From IMG/VR virus record IMGVR_UViG_3300023180_003441, positions 1 to 22,649 of that record: 22,649 nt of DNA; one strand, written 5' to 3'. How positions within the stretch are numbered: the stretch's first letter is position 1; the number at the start of each line of letters is the position of its first letter. Both the position numbers and the translations under genes were made by a program. The notes under the pieces are model-generated. The model ran no database searches. It worked only from the letters and a program-made list of their open reading frames with translations, and was not told the DNA's origin. The DNA comes from a virus. Shown here piece after piece: positions 6,549 through 14,627 of this stretch.

Positions 6549-6782
6549 ATGTCGAACCCATATCAAATCCGCTATGATGTATTAAACATGGCAAAAGACA
6601 TGCTAGATAAGCAATATGACATGCAAATGGAAGTTGCTTATAAAGCCATGGAAATGTTTAAAGACAATGCTGAAGAAGCATTAGAAGCATATAAGAAATA
6701 TATTCCCAAAGCTATCACTCCCGATGAGATTAAAACTCAAGCTGACAAACTTTATGAATTTGTTACAGATAAGGAGAAATAA
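6549..6782 (+). CDS. Conserved small phage protein, unknown function
   Basis: A 77-residue, probably all-helical charged protein. AGGAG lies 8 bases before the ATG. Helices are suggested for residues 5-35 (with several Met: MAKDMLDKQYDMQMEV) and 37-48, then a KAITPDEI stretch and a last helix. I recognise no domain. It follows the stable stem-loop and overlaps the next gene by one base as TAATG, so these two genes form a unit ended by the terminator at 7074. Confidence 0.85.
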   Translation: MSNPYQIRYDVLNMAKDMLDKQYDMQMEVAYKAMEMFKDNAEEALEAYKKYIPKAITPDEIKTQADKLYEFVTDKEK

Positions 6783-7075
6783 TGTCGATAAAGGTTTTAA
6801 AATTATTTGATGGTCTTGAAGTAGTAGCAGAGGTTGTAGAAGAAACAGATGCGGATTTTACTGTCCGTAAACCTTCCGCACTCAGAATGGTTAGTCATGA
6901 TCAAATAGGCTTAACAATCTTTTCACCTCTTATTGATCCAGAAGATGATATTAAATTCTATAAGCATGGTTTGATTGCTGTTATGGATCCAACTCAAGAA
7001 ATAAAAAATGAGTTTGAACGTATGCATAGCAAGTTAATGACACCACCTGATGCTAAGAAGAAATTAATAGTTTAA
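6782..7075 (+). CDS. Small beta-rich protein, possibly Sm-like fold
   Basis: A 97-residue protein starting SIKVLKLFDGLEVVAEVVEET and followed by alternating beta-strand-like segments (DFTVRKPSALRMV, LTIFSPLI, GLIAVMDP), then a short helix with Pro and Lys at the end. The order of a strand with the Gly-x-Glu-Val-x-Ala-Glu-Val pattern and an early strand pair is reminiscent of Sm/Hfq-like small barrels that occur in T4-like marine phages; this is a fold-level guess. Its stop is immediately followed by an intrinsic terminator, closing the two-gene unit before gene 43. Confidence 0.82.
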   Translation: MSIKVLKLFDGLEVVAEVVEETDADFTVRKPSALRMVSHDQIGLTIFSPLIDPEDDIKFYKHGLIAVMDPTQEIKNEFERMHSKLMTPPDAKKKLIV

Positions 7076-7097
7076 AAGGGGCGTTGCCCCTTTTTTT
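7074..7097 (+). terminator. Intrinsic terminator before gene 43
   Basis: AAAAGGGGC (7074-7082), loop GTT, GCCCCTTTT (7086-7094) and a T-run ending at 7097: a GC-rich stem extended by A-U pairs and followed by U's, a textbook Rho-independent terminator. The last coding codon of the upstream gene lies within it, overlapping by two bases. Confidence 0.9.
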
Positions 7098-7112
7098 ATT
7101 TTATAATATAAT
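7084..7112 (+). promoter_or_regulatory. Possible gene 43 promoter overlapping the terminator
   Basis: TTGCCC (7084-7089, four of six -35 matches), a 17-base spacer and TATAAT (7107-7112); a second TATAAT lies at 7102-7107. The -35 would be the right arm of the terminator. A start for gene 43 is needed here because the terminator closes the upstream unit. The -10 boxes are perfect but the region is AT-rich. Confidence 0.45.
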
Positions 7113-7140
7113 AAAAGCTTAATGTAAGTTCGGAGGTATT

Positions 7141-9792
7141 ATGAACTTTTACACTAGCGTAAATCGTTATGGCAATAACATACTATATCGTGGAATCGAA
7201 GACGGCCAAAAGGTTGCTAAGAAGATTCCCTACATGCCAACATTATATGTAAACTCTACACATGAGACTGGTTGGTATAACCTACAGGGCGATCCTGTTC
7301 TCCCCAAATGCTTTGACTCAATGCGTGATGCAACAAACTATATGAAAACATATGGTGAAGTAGATGGTATGACTATCTATGGTACAACCAATTATATCAC
7401 ACAATTCATTGCAGATAAATTTAGACCTGACAAAGAAGTAAAGTTTGATCAGGATAAGGTAAATATAACATATATTGATATCGAGGTTGCTTCTGATGAG
7501 GGCTTTCCATTTCCAGAATCAGCTGCTCATCCAGTAACTACCATATCAATGAAGAATAATCAATCAGACACCTATTGGGTGTGGGGGCTATACGACTACG
7601 ATGAAGACAAATGTGAAGTTGAAGGTATTGAGCACATCCATTATAAAAAATGTAAGGATGAAGTTGAACTGCTATTGGATTGGTTATCTTATTGGTCGGA
7701 TCCTAGGTGGTCTCCGGACATTGTCACCGGCTGGAATACTAGGGGCTTTGATCTTCCTTATCTGGTTAATCGTATACGGAACGTCATCGGAGGAGATGTC
7801 TACAGAAAGCTTTCTCCGTGGGGATTGGTCGAAGACCGAACAATAAACATTGCTGGTCGACCTCATCTCTTCTATGACTTTGCCGGTATTCAACAATTAG
7901 ACTATCTAGAATTATTTCGTAAGTTTGGATTTCAGTATGGTGCACAAGAGTCATATAAGTTAGATCATATCGCACATGTTGTATTAGATGAACGTAAATT
8001 AGATTATGAAGAATATGGTAACCTTAATAGTCTCTACAAGTATGATTACCAGAAGTATGTTGACTATAACCTAAAAGATGTTCAATTAATTGAGAAGCTA
8101 GACAAAAGATTAAACCTTATTAACCTTGCCATGACCATGGCCTATAGAGGTGGTGTTAATTATGCTGAGACCTTTGGTACTGTGCAGATTTGGGATGCTA
8201 TCATTTATCGTATTCTATTAGTACAACAGATAGCCATACCTCCTAAAAGACCTCAAACTAAAAGAGAATATGAAGGTGCTTATGTAAAAGAACCTCAAAA
8301 GGGTATGCACGATTGGGTTGTATCCTTTGACCTTAATTCTCTATATCCAAATATTATTGTTCAGAATAATATGTCACCTGAAACAATTATACCAGGTATT
8401 GAGTTTGGTATGTCAGTTGATAATGTTCTTAACGGTCATATACCCGATCCTAAAGAAGACGTTGCTATCTCTGCTACTGGTATGAGATTTAGAAAAGACG
8501 TTGATGGTATTATTCCAAGTGTCATTAAACAGTATTATGATGAACGCCGTGTTATTAAAAATAAAATGTTACGGGTATCCCAAGATTTAGAGGATATGGG
8601 TGATTATGATTCTGCGATTGCTTTAAGAGAACATCAAACCAGATTGTCTAAAGACAGTGGTGGAGTGGTAGGTGATGCAACCAAGGCATCCGAATTTGTA
8701 TTAAAACAATTAAAATTGTACGGTACTCGTAGGTCTTGGGATGGTCGGATTGGAGCCATCAAAGCACAGATTGCTGACTTAACAAACCAGCAGATGGCCA
8801 TTAAGATTCTTATGAACTCTTTATATGGTGCCTATGCTAATAACTATTTTAGATACTTTGATCATCGTATTGCTGAATCGATTACATTGACTGGCCAGCT
8901 GGCTATTCGTTGGGCCGAAAAGTCTATTAATGAATATCTTAACTCTACATTAGATACATTGGGTAAAGACTACGTAATAGCTATTGATACTGATTCTCTC
9001 TATGTTAATATGAGTTCATTGGTAGAAAAGTTTAATCCCAAGAAGCCAATAGATTTTTTAAATATTATAGCACAAGAGAAGATAGAACCTATCTTAGAGA
9101 ATGCATATAATAGTCTATTTAAGGTTTTAAACTCTAAAGAGAATCGTATGGAGATGTCTCGTGAAGTTATAGCTGATCGTGGTGTATGGATTGCAAAAAA
9201 GAGATACATCCTTAATGTTTGGGATAATGAAGGTGTTCGTTATAAAGAACCTAAGATTAAGATGATGGGTGTTGATGCAGTACGATCATCTACTCCTCAG
9301 GTGTGCCGAGACAAGTTTAAAAAGATCTTTAAGATTATTCTAGAAGAAGGCGAACAGGCCACACAAAACTTTATTGCGGAATTCCGAAAAGAGTTTAAGG
9401 CTCTGAGACCAGAGGAGATATCCTTTCCTCGAGGTTGTAAGGGTCTAGACAAATGGTCAGACAATCGCGATATATATTTAAAAGCGTGTCCCATACACGT
9501 ACGAGGATCTCTTCTCTACAATCATCATATAAAACGTATGGGTCTAGAACAGAAGTATGAGATGATTAATAATGGTGAGAAGATTAAGTTCTGTTATCTA
9601 AAGATGCCAAACACTATTAAAGAAAATGTTATTGCATTTCCTGCGGTTTTACCAAAAGAGCTTGACGTACATCGATTTGTAGATTATAATAAGATGTATG
9701 ATAAATCTTTTGTTGATCCTATCCAACACTTACTTGACGCTGTCGGTTGGGATGTTGAACCTAGAGCAACGCTAGAGGACTTTTTTGGATAA
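7141..9792 (+). CDS. 43: gp43-like family B DNA polymerase
   Basis: Replicative DNA polymerase with proofreading 3'-5' exonuclease, 883 residues against 898 in T4. Exo I has Asp113 and Glu115 (YIDIE). Motif A is DLNSLYPN with Asp397, motif B is KILMNSLYG around residues 555-563, and motif C is DTDS with Asp616 and Asp618. All catalytic acids are present, with no intein or intron. The C-terminus ATLEDFFG resembles the hydrophobic clamp-binding tail of the family. GGAGG lies 4 bases before the ATG. The stop overlaps the next start as TAATG. Confidence 0.97.
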   Translation: MNFYTSVNRYGNNILYRGIEDGQKVAKKIPYMPTLYVNSTHETGWYNLQGDPVLPKCFDSMRDATNYMKTYGEVDGMTIYGTTNYITQFIADKFRPDKEVKFDQDKVNITYIDIEVASDEGFPFPESAAHPVTTISMKNNQSDTYWVWGLYDYDEDKCEVEGIEHIHYKKCKDEVELLLDWLSYWSDPRWSPDIVTGWNTRGFDLPYLVNRIRNVIGGDVYRKLSPWGLVEDRTINIAGRPHLFYDFAGIQQLDYLELFRKFGFQYGAQESYKLDHIAHVVLDERKLDYEEYGNLNSLYKYDYQKYVDYNLKDVQLIEKLDKRLNLINLAMTMAYRGGVNYAETFGTVQIWDAIIYRILLVQQIAIPPKRPQTKREYEGAYVKEPQKGMHDWVVSFDLNSLYPNIIVQNNMSPETIIPGIEFGMSVDNVLNGHIPDPKEDVAISATGMRFRKDVDGIIPSVIKQYYDERRVIKNKMLRVSQDLEDMGDYDSAIALREHQTRLSKDSGGVVGDATKASEFVLKQLKLYGTRRSWDGRIGAIKAQIADLTNQQMAIKILMNSLYGAYANNYFRYFDHRIAESITLTGQLAIRWAEKSINEYLNSTLDTLGKDYVIAIDTDSLYVNMSSLVEKFNPKKPIDFLNIIAQEKIEPILENAYNSLFKVLNSKENRMEMSREVIADRGVWIAKKRYILNVWDNEGVRYKEPKIKMMGVDAVRSSTPQVCRDKFKKIFKIILEEGEQATQNFIAEFRKEFKALRPEEISFPRGCKGLDKWSDNRDIYLKACPIHVRGSLLYNHHIKRMGLEQKYEMINNGEKIKFCYLKMPNTIKENVIAFPAVLPKELDVHRFVDYNKMYDKSFVDPIQHLLDAVGWDVEPRATLEDFFG

Positions 9793-10757
9793 TGTATTCT
9801 TTGACTATATTTGAATCACCTAGGTGGTGGGAGAAGCAACAACGCTTTGTATATGATAACAAGACGCATCGTCGTCTGAACTTTGACTCTTGGGATAAGT
9901 TACAAAACTTTTTCTATAAACTTAGTGAGAGGCCACTAAATGATAAACAAGATGCTGCACTTATTTCGCCGGCTATATTTAAACCTGATTCTACTAGAAA
10001 GAACGACAATGTCATTGCTTGGGCTGGTTGGGCTGCTGTTGATGTTGATGACATTGAAATTACTGGAGACATAGAAAATGAGCTTCGTAACCGTTTTGGT
10101 CATTGGACCTATATTTGTTACTCTACTGCTAGCTCTACCCCTGCTCATCCTAAGTTTCGTTTGGTTTTCCAACTTAGTGGTCAGGTTACGCAAGATCGCA
10201 TCAAACACTTCTGGTATGCCCTTAACACCGAGCTCGAAGACATCGGAGATAAACAGACTAAGGATCTTGCTCGGATGTACTATATTCCTGCAAGCTATGC
10301 TGATGCTTATAATTTTTTCTTCGTTAACCGCGCTGAGCCTATGGACATCGATTACATACTAGCACGATGGCCATATGATGATAAGAGAGATGCCAAGGAC
10401 TTTATGGATAGACTACCTCCAGCATGGCGAGAACAAATTGTTGAGTATAGAAAAGGCAAGCTAGATAACACTGACTTTACTTGGACCGGATATAGAGATT
10501 GTCCGTTCTGGCCCAAATCTTTGGCAACAGAATATCTTACTATATCATCTACAGGTTGGTATCGTCAGATGTATAAGATAATGATTGCAGTTGCCGGTAG
10601 GGCTGTAGAGAAGGGATATCCTATTAATGCTACACAGATAGTAGAATTGTGTAGAGAGTTTGATAGAGAGACAGGTAATTGGTATGAGAATAGACCAATG
10701 GATCTAGAAGCCAACAATGCATTAGAATATGCCTATAAGAACGGAGTAATAGGTTAA
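9792..10757 (+). CDS. Putative archaeo-eukaryotic primase/VirE-N-like replication protein
   Basis: A 321-residue protein coupled to gene 43 by a one-base overlap. The N-terminal half looks like the archaeo-eukaryotic primase and VirE-N type: WAAVDVDDIEI (Asp84, Asp86, Asp87) as the metal-binding DxD strand, then STASSTPAHPKFRLVF (His119, Arg123) as the His/Arg strand, then a DLARMYYIPAS segment (158-168) like the D-x-x-R-x-x-x-x-P stretch of such proteins. The C-terminal part (about 195-321) is helical with WY and Arg-rich stretches. T4 uses a DnaG-type primase (gp61), which is not in this window, so this may be a second or replacement primase. Function is inferred from motif order only. Confidence 0.6.
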   Translation: MYSLTIFESPRWWEKQQRFVYDNKTHRRLNFDSWDKLQNFFYKLSERPLNDKQDAALISPAIFKPDSTRKNDNVIAWAGWAAVDVDDIEITGDIENELRNRFGHWTYICYSTASSTPAHPKFRLVFQLSGQVTQDRIKHFWYALNTELEDIGDKQTKDLARMYYIPASYADAYNFFFVNRAEPMDIDYILARWPYDDKRDAKDFMDRLPPAWREQIVEYRKGKLDNTDFTWTGYRDCPFWPKSLATEYLTISSTGWYRQMYKIMIAVAGRAVEKGYPINATQIVELCREFDRETGNWYENRPMDLEANNALEYAYKNGVIG

Positions 10758-10915
10758 TGTTACCAGACGAGATGGAAGCCGAAAAGAATCGTAAAATTAT
10801 TGTGTCGCAGGCCAATACAATTGATATTCTTCAACGTAATGTAAAAGAGTTACAAGAGCAATTGCAGAACGCTCTTAAACGTATTGCCAAACTAACTGAG
10901 GATAATAAACTATGA
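10757..10915 (+). CDS. 52-residue coiled-coil protein
   Basis: A short open frame starting at the ATG of a TAATG overlap and ending in an ATGA overlap with the cupin gene, so it fits the coupled operon precisely. The product is one long helix with heptad-spaced hydrophobics (Ile, Ile, Leu, Val, Leu, Leu, Leu, Ile, Leu from residue 22 to 52), a leucine-zipper-like coiled coil. Function unknown; such proteins often oligomerise or bind a partner. Confidence 0.75.
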   Translation: MLPDEMEAEKNRKIIVSQANTIDILQRNVKELQEQLQNALKRIAKLTEDNKL

Positions 10916-11340
10916 AAGCTGGAAAAGTATGGGGCACTACAGAGCTGATTGAGGCAAACGGTGCATTAGAGTTTCATCGTATTGAAATGGAAGAAGGTGG
11001 TGTGTGTTCGAAGCATTTGCATCGCTATAAATGGAATGGGTTTTATGTAGAGTCGGGTAAGATGCTTATTCGTACATGGCAACAGGATTATGATCTTTGT
11101 GATATTACTCGTCTTAGTGCCGGTGAATATCATAAGGTAAAGCCAGGACTATACCATCAGTTTGAATGTCTAGAGTCTGGTGTTGCTTATGAATTATATT
11201 GGGCAGAGTTTAATCACCATGACATTGTAAGAGAGACAGTAGGTTATATGGATGATGAATATACGGAATATGAATTTGGCTTAGGTCAATTAGATAGTGC
11301 TACTAGTCCAGTTTCTATGTCAATAAGTATAGAAAAATAA
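10912..11340 (+). CDS. Cupin-fold protein, possibly sugar-related
   Basis: A 142-residue single-domain cupin. Motif 1 is GGVCSKHLHRYKWNGFYVESG, giving two His in H-x-H form and a Glu before Gly; motif 2 is PGLYHQFECLESG, giving the third His. These would bind a divalent metal. Many small cupins of this type act on sugars or sugar phosphates, such as mannose-phosphate isomerases or epimerases, and the three genes that follow concern sugar-nucleotide chemistry. The exact reaction cannot be told from sequence. The C-terminal tail past residue 125 is Ser/Thr-rich. Confidence 0.8.
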   Translation: MKAGKVWGTTELIEANGALEFHRIEMEEGGVCSKHLHRYKWNGFYVESGKMLIRTWQQDYDLCDITRLSAGEYHKVKPGLYHQFECLESGVAYELYWAEFNHHDIVRETVGYMDDEYTEYEFGLGQLDSATSPVSMSISIEK

Positions 11341-11341
11341 A

Positions 11342-12052
11342 ATGAAGATACAATATATTTTTGATGTTGATGGTACACTCACCCCATCTCGTCAACGTAT
11401 AGATACTGAATTTAAATTTTGGTTTAGAACATTTTGCCAATATAATGATGTTTATGTTGTTACTGGTTCGGATAGAGAAAAAACATTAGAACAACTGACA
11501 CATGACATTTATTATAGATGCAAGCGAGCATATCAATGTTCTGGGAATGATGTGTGGGAACAAGACAACCATATTAGGTCTACTGAATTTAAATTAACAG
11601 ATCATCTTTATAAAGATCTAAACGAAGAAGTATCTAATAGTAAATTTTATCAAAAGAATGGAAAGCATATTGATGAGCGAGTAGGCCTAGCTAATTTTAG
11701 TATTCCAGGTAGAGGTATAGACCTAGAGCTTAGATCTATGTATCGGCAATGGGACGAACATAAGAATGAACGTTATGATATAGCCAAAAGACTTACAGAA
11801 AAACATCCTGAATATGAATTTAAGGTTGCAGGCGAGACCGGAATTGATATATCATATAAAGGTAATAATAAGTCTATAATTCTAAATGATTTTAATTATA
11901 CGGATACTATATATTTCTTTGGTGATAAAACATTATTGGGTGGTAATGATCATGAGATTGCATTAGCAGTCAGTGATCGTTTAGGAAAGAACAAAACATT
12001 TACAGTAAGTGATTGGCGACATACATGGAAACTTCTAAGATCGTTGGAATAA
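11342..12052 (+). CDS. HAD-family phosphatase/mutase resembling eukaryotic-type phosphomannomutase
   Basis: A 236-residue protein with the alignment pattern of human-type PMM: nucleophile and acid-base Asp8 and Asp10 in FDVDGTLTPSRQ, a TGSDREKTLEQL segment (PMM: GGSDFEKVQEQL), a NFSIPGRG segment (PMM: NVSPIGRS), a GIDISY segment, and the metal-binding FFGDKTLLGGNDHE at 192-205 (PMM: FFGDKTMPGGNDHE). Length is near the 246 of PMM2. Such enzymes convert mannose-6-phosphate to mannose-1-phosphate, needed for GDP-mannose. The PENG loop is replaced by CSGN, and the cap domain is divergent, so sugar choice is uncertain. It overlaps the next gene by about 28 bases. Confidence 0.8.
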   Translation: MKIQYIFDVDGTLTPSRQRIDTEFKFWFRTFCQYNDVYVVTGSDREKTLEQLTHDIYYRCKRAYQCSGNDVWEQDNHIRSTEFKLTDHLYKDLNEEVSNSKFYQKNGKHIDERVGLANFSIPGRGIDLELRSMYRQWDEHKNERYDIAKRLTEKHPEYEFKVAGETGIDISYKGNNKSIILNDFNYTDTIYFFGDKTLLGGNDHEIALAVSDRLGKNKTFTVSDWRHTWKLLRSLE

Positions 12053-12474
12053 CATTTAGCACCTTTGATTTATTACATGCCGGTCATGTATCAATGCTTA
12101 GAGAAGCCAAAACAGTATGTGATCATCTAATATGTTGTATTCAGGTTGATCCATCAATTGATAGACCAGAAAAGAATAAACCTGTACAAACATTAGTAGA
12201 ACGTTGGACACAACTACAAGGTGTCAAATACGTTGATGAGATTATTCCATATCAGACTGAAAATGATGTAGAAGACATCTTGCAATTATTTAATATTAAT
12301 GTTAGAATTATTGGTGAAGAATACAAACATGGTAAATTTACGGGCAGAGCCATTTGTTCTGCTAGAGGTATAGAAATATACTATAATAAAAGAGATCATA
12401 GATTCTCTACAAGTGACTTGCGTAATCGTGTACATGGTATAGAATTAAAGAAGGATATCGGAGGATTGGAATGA
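12025..12474 (+). CDS. HxGH-type nucleotidyltransferase (cytidylyltransferase-like)
   Basis: A 149-residue protein of the glycerol-3-phosphate cytidylyltransferase-like fold. The HAGH signature at residues 18-21 (TFDLLHAGHVSML) binds nucleotide, and RFSTSDLR at 126-133 stands in the place of the usual R-x-x-x-IST-T motif. I use the ATG at 12025; an in-frame TTG at 12013 would add four residues. It overlaps the HAD gene and ends in an ATGA overlap with the dehydrogenase, so the cassette is translationally linked. It should transfer a nucleotide, probably CMP, to a phosphorylated small molecule; the acceptor is unknown. Confidence 0.85.
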   Translation: METSKIVGITFSTFDLLHAGHVSMLREAKTVCDHLICCIQVDPSIDRPEKNKPVQTLVERWTQLQGVKYVDEIIPYQTENDVEDILQLFNINVRIIGEEYKHGKFTGRAICSARGIEIYYNKRDHRFSTSDLRNRVHGIELKKDIGGLE

Positions 12475-13343
12475 AGATAATGATTATTGGCCATGGCTTT
12501 GTGGGCCAGGCTGTTGATTATGGATTTACACATCCTAAGGTTGAGAAAATGATCATTGACCCAAAATATGGTCATACACATCCTATTCATTATGATATAT
12601 TTTATCCAAAAGATCTATTAGATTATAATATGATATTTGTATGTGTACCAACTTCTATGGCAGACGATGGAAGTGTAGATACAAGTATATTAGATAAGAT
12701 AGTAAACAGAATTGTAAGTGATGGGCCTATTGCATGTCCTGTGGTTATCAAATCTACGGTGACACCTGATTGGTTAAAAAAATTGGAGACTGATTCTTTA
12801 TACAGCAACTTTGTTTATAATCCTGAATTCCTCACAGAAAAAAATGCTAATGAACAGTTTGTTAATCCCGAATTTCATTTACTGGGTGGGAGGGTAACCG
12901 CAACACAGACCGTGCAATATCTTTATAGTGAATACAGTATTATGAATGATGCACCATTTCTCCATTGCACTATGCAAGAAGCCAGCTTTATTAAATATGC
13001 TATTAATACTTTTCTTGCAACCAAGGTTACATTCTTTAATAATCTTTACGATGCTGTTAATGATTATGATGGCAATGTTAATTGGTCCTCAGTTCTTAAA
13101 GGCATTTCATTTGATAAGAGAATTGGAAAAAGCCACAGCTCAGTACCAGGATTTGATGGTAAACAAGGTTTCGGTGGAGCTTGTTTTCCTAAAGATACTT
13201 CCGCGTTTACTAAGTTCAGTAACCGGTTGCCATTGCTAGAAAAAGTTATTAAAATTAATAATGAATATAGAAGCAATTACGAACTAGATACAAGAGAGAT
13301 TGAACAACATGTCAATTATGGACAAACTAAAGAAGAACAGTAA
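12471..13343 (+). CDS. Short UDP-glucose/GDP-mannose dehydrogenase-family protein
   Basis: NAD-dependent nucleotide-sugar 6-dehydrogenase relative of 290 residues. The Rossmann motif GHGFVG is at 7-12, the STVTP segment at 95-99, NPEFL at 117-121, a helix with Lys175 and Asn179, and the catalytic cysteine Cys238 in GFGGACFPKDT. Family members usually have 390-450 residues; here the C-terminal nucleotide-sugar-binding domain is absent, with the frame ending soon after the central helix. The end overlaps the start of uvsX, so this is a normal gene end rather than a local frameshift. The substrate may be non-standard, or another protein may complete the site. Confidence 0.85.
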   Translation: MKIMIIGHGFVGQAVDYGFTHPKVEKMIIDPKYGHTHPIHYDIFYPKDLLDYNMIFVCVPTSMADDGSVDTSILDKIVNRIVSDGPIACPVVIKSTVTPDWLKKLETDSLYSNFVYNPEFLTEKNANEQFVNPEFHLLGGRVTATQTVQYLYSEYSIMNDAPFLHCTMQEASFIKYAINTFLATKVTFFNNLYDAVNDYDGNVNWSSVLKGISFDKRIGKSHSSVPGFDGKQGFGGACFPKDTSAFTKFSNRLPLLEKVIKINNEYRSNYELDTREIEQHVNYGQTKEEQ

Positions 13344-14355
13344 GATCAAGACAACTGAGGTTTTAGCTGATTCTAAATTTTTTAATGAAAAAGATATGGT
13401 GGCTACAGATGTGCCAATGGTCAACGTAGCATTATCAGGATCTGTTGATGGTGGAGTATCACCTGGTCTTACGGTATTGGCAGGGCCTTCTAAACACTTT
13501 AAGACATCCTTTGCTTTACTTATGGCCTCTGCATATCTCAATGCAAAGAAAGATGCTATTATTTTATTTTATGATTCTGAGTTTGGTTCACCACAATCAT
13601 ACTTTCAACAATTTGGTATTGATCCTGCTAGGGTATTACATACGCCTGTAGCTAACGTAGAAGAATTAAAATTTGATCTTATTAATCAATTAGAAGAAAT
13701 TGATCGTAAGGATGATGTAATTGTAGTTATTGACTCTATTGGTAACCTAGCATCCAAAAAAGAATTAGAAGATGCTATCAATGAAAAGTCAGTGGCAGAC
13801 ATGTCACGTGCTAAAGCTCTTAAGGGTTTATTCCGCATGTGCACACCATATCTTACTATGAAGAATATTCCAATGCTTGCGGTTAATCATACTTATCAAG
13901 AGATTGGATTGTTTCCTAAGGCCGTTGTATCAGGTGGTACAGGCATTTATTATTCCGCAGATAACATTTGGATCTTAGGTAGACAACAAGATAAGAAAGG
14001 TACGGAGGTTCAAGGTTATCACTTTGTTATTAATGTTGAGAAGAGCAGATATGTTAAAGAGAAGTCTAAGATTCCTATTACTGTTTCCTGGGACGGTGGT
14101 GTTCGCAGTTATTCTGGCCTGCTTGACGTGGCTCTTGCTGGTGGGTACGTTGTTAAACCTTCCAATGGCTGGTATGCAACGGTCGATATGGAGACTGGTG
14201 AGATCGGTGGCAAGGTTAGGTATGATCAAACTCTAGAGAAAGAATTCTGGGATCCTATCTTTGATAACACTGACTTTAAGGATTTTATTAAGAAGCAGTA
14301 TTCTATTGGTCACCAGTCTTTGGTTGATATGGATGAAATTGTAGTAGAAGCATGA
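13309..14355 (+). CDS. uvsX: UvsX-like recombinase (RecA family)
   Basis: Strand-exchange recombinase that drives recombination-dependent replication and repair in T4. The ATG at 13309 is chosen because the protein then begins like T4 UvsX (MS, then Leu-Lys-rich); an in-frame TTG at 13300 is less likely. The 348 residues compare with 391 in T4, the difference being the missing acidic C-terminal tail. Walker A GPSKHFKT lies at 59-66 (T4 GPSKSFKS), VIDSIGNLASKKE is the Walker B region, and NHTYQ and INVEKSR match T4. The start overlaps the dehydrogenase gene by 35 bases. Confidence 0.96.
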   Translation: MSIMDKLKKNSKIKTTEVLADSKFFNEKDMVATDVPMVNVALSGSVDGGVSPGLTVLAGPSKHFKTSFALLMASAYLNAKKDAIILFYDSEFGSPQSYFQQFGIDPARVLHTPVANVEELKFDLINQLEEIDRKDDVIVVIDSIGNLASKKELEDAINEKSVADMSRAKALKGLFRMCTPYLTMKNIPMLAVNHTYQEIGLFPKAVVSGGTGIYYSADNIWILGRQQDKKGTEVQGYHFVINVEKSRYVKEKSKIPITVSWDGGVRSYSGLLDVALAGGYVVKPSNGWYATVDMETGEIGGKVRYDQTLEKEFWDPIFDNTDFKDFIKKQYSIGHQSLVDMDEIVVEA

Positions 14356-14627
14356 TAGAAAACGAACATTATGAATTAATCCCAAATGATAATGATGGTT
14401 GGGATATCAGAATAATGCAGGGTGATTTTACAGAAACCGTTTTTAATTTTGGCGCTATCAAAGTGGCAGAAAATGGTGAGAGCCTTAATTATTCAACTGA
14501 AATAATTTATAGTCCCGTAGAAGAAGATTATGATAATAATTTAGAATGGCACCAGTTGACAGGAAACATTTTACTTAGTATAATAGATCAAATGATTGAA
14601 CAAGAGGCAAAGACTGGTGAATCATAA
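14352..14627 (+). CDS. Conserved small acidic protein between uvsX and gene 41
   Basis: A 91-residue acidic protein with an ATGA overlap on uvsX and an overlap into gene 41. The N-terminal NEHYELIPNDNDGWDIRI with FTETVFNFGAIKV looks beta-rich and the C-terminal LTGNILLSIIDQMIEQE is a helix. I believe proteins of this type occur next to uvsX in other marine T4-like phages, but I cannot name a function. Its conserved-looking core and position suggest a link to recombination or replication. Confidence 0.85.
   Translation: MIENEHYELIPNDNDGWDIRIMQGDFTETVFNFGAIKVAENGESLNYSTEIIYSPVEEDYDNNLEWHQLTGNILLSIIDQMIEQEAKTGES

Noticed and set aside
7141-9792. Intein or intron in the polymerase gene
   Set aside because: Motifs A, B and C follow at normal distances and total length matches T4.
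14024-14236. Plus-strand overlapping frame inside uvsX
   Set aside because: Leu-rich out-of-frame reading of a conserved gene without its own ribosome binding site.
14596-14616. TTG start for the gp41 helicase
   Set aside because: The GTG at 14617 has AAGAGG at good spacing and gives a length and start closer to T4.
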